Shown here one piece after another: positions 63,351 through 64,000 of a stretch of 64,000 nt of DNA. This stretch comes from Siphonodentalium dalli (lineage: Eukaryota; Mollusca; Scaphopoda; Gadilida; Siphonodentaliidae). The position numbers and the translations under genes were made by a program. The stretch covers positions 245,519,474 to 245,583,473 of the forward strand of contig CP136065.1 of NCBI GenBank assembly GCA_032622095.1, written 5' to 3'. Numbering within the stretch: position 1 is the stretch's first letter; each line of letters begins with the position of its first letter. Under the pieces are notes generated by a model. It had not been told where the DNA came from. It saw only the letters and a program-made list of their open reading frames with translations, and did no database searches.

Positions 63351-63504
63351 CTATTGGTGGAACAAAAAATTCATATTATAATAATAATCAAAATGACGGA
63401 AAATTAACAGCCCTCACCATGAATGTGTTCATCGGCCCAAAATTGTTTGATTTTCCAAAAGCAATACCTCGAACACAAATTGAATAGGATTCAAGAATGC
63501 ATGG

Positions 63505-64000
63505 GTGCAGGGACCAACATGGAGGGTGACTTGGGAGACAGGGACCAGCCTGGAGGGTGACTTGGGAGACAGGGACCAGCCTAAAGGGTGACTTGGGAGA
63601 CAGGGACCAGCCTAAAGGGTGACTTGGGAGACAGGGACCAGCCTAAAGGGTGACTTGGGAGACAGGGACCAGCCTAAAGGGTGACTTGGGAGACAGGGAC
63701 CAGCCTATAGGGCAACTTGGGAGACAGGGACCAGCCTAAAGGGTGACTTGGGAGACAGGGACCAGCCTATAGGGCAACTTGGGAGACAGGGACCAGCCTA
63801 AAGGGTGACTTGGGAGACAGGGACCAGCCTATAGGGCAACTTGGGAGACAGGGACCAGCCTAAAGGGTGACTTGGGAGACAGGGACCAGCCTATAGGGCA
63901 ACTTGGGAGACAGGGACCAGCCTAAAGGGTGACTTGGGAGACAGGGACCAGCCTATAGGGCAACTTGGGAGACAGGGACCAGCCTAAAGGGCGACTTGGG
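63505..64000. repeat. 31-bp minisatellite running off the window
   Basis: About 16 units of GACTTGGGAGACAGGGACCA plus GCCTAAAGGGT. From about 63700 two variants (TAAAGGGTGAC and TATAGGGCAAC) alternate regularly, making a 62-bp higher-order repeat. Confidence 0.97.

Noticed and set aside
1..64000. tRNA, rRNA or other structured RNA genes
   Set aside because: No convincing cloverleaf or rRNA blocks seen; the many hairpins are explained by MITEs.

Overview
The window is eukaryotic, AT-rich genomic DNA. It looks like an invertebrate animal: short phase-consistent exons sit in multi-kilobase introns packed with MITEs, retroelement scraps and minisatellites. I cannot name the species.

One gene explains all the convincing coding sequence. 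It lies on the minus strand and is the 3' part of a polycystin-1-family (PKD1-like) gene. I can assemble fifteen exons, from a 5'-most visible exon at 63350-63274 to the stop codon at 2152. Every junction is phase-compatible, giving 1,481 residues with the amino terminus outside the window. In order the protein shows a GAIN-type extracellular region, a 30-nt microexon encoding an R-K-K-R site, a GPS cleavage motif (HL/T), TM1, a PLAT domain, TM2-TM6, the extracellular TOP (polycystin) domain, TM7-TM11 with a pore-like segment, and a cytoplasmic tail. This is the 11-TM layout of polycystin-1-like receptor/channel subunits.

Layout from low to high coordinate: 1-2151 is downstream flank with MITEs; 2152-3635 is the large last exon; 3636-9212 and 9385-16856 are introns. 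The second of these carries a non-LTR retrotransposon tail (10.6-11.2 kb) and a decayed 5.1-kb hAT transposon with an 8-bp target duplication (11373-16456). A very recent-looking 2,278-bp tandem duplication lies at 18.8-23.4 kb, a 67-bp array at 26.2-27.7 kb, a 34-bp array at 38.1-41.4 kb, a 22-bp array at 45.8-46.3 kb, two intermixed arrays at 53.9-58.3 kb, a 17-bp array at 59.0-59.6 kb, and a 31-bp array that runs off the window end.

The introns are dominated by fold-back elements. At least six families share TTAA-CCCTTT...AAAGGG-TTAA ends (piggyBac-like MITEs). One family has TA target sites and CAGTAATG ends (Tc1/mariner-like). One has CAAGCCTTG ends and 8-bp target duplications (hAT-like). 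A ~75-bp hairpin module recurs inside several of the TTAA families, and its apical stem varies in a compensating way between copies.

The most unusual pattern concerns exon edges. At least eight exon boundaries have a second, decayed copy of the exon edge plus splice site in the adjoining intron. Two of these edges, at exons 3 and 13, have become the first unit of a tandem array, so the authentic 5' splice site heads a series of look-alike donors. Several MITEs also end within about 10-35 bp of splice sites. All of this comes from reading the sequence; no alignment, expression data or database search was available.
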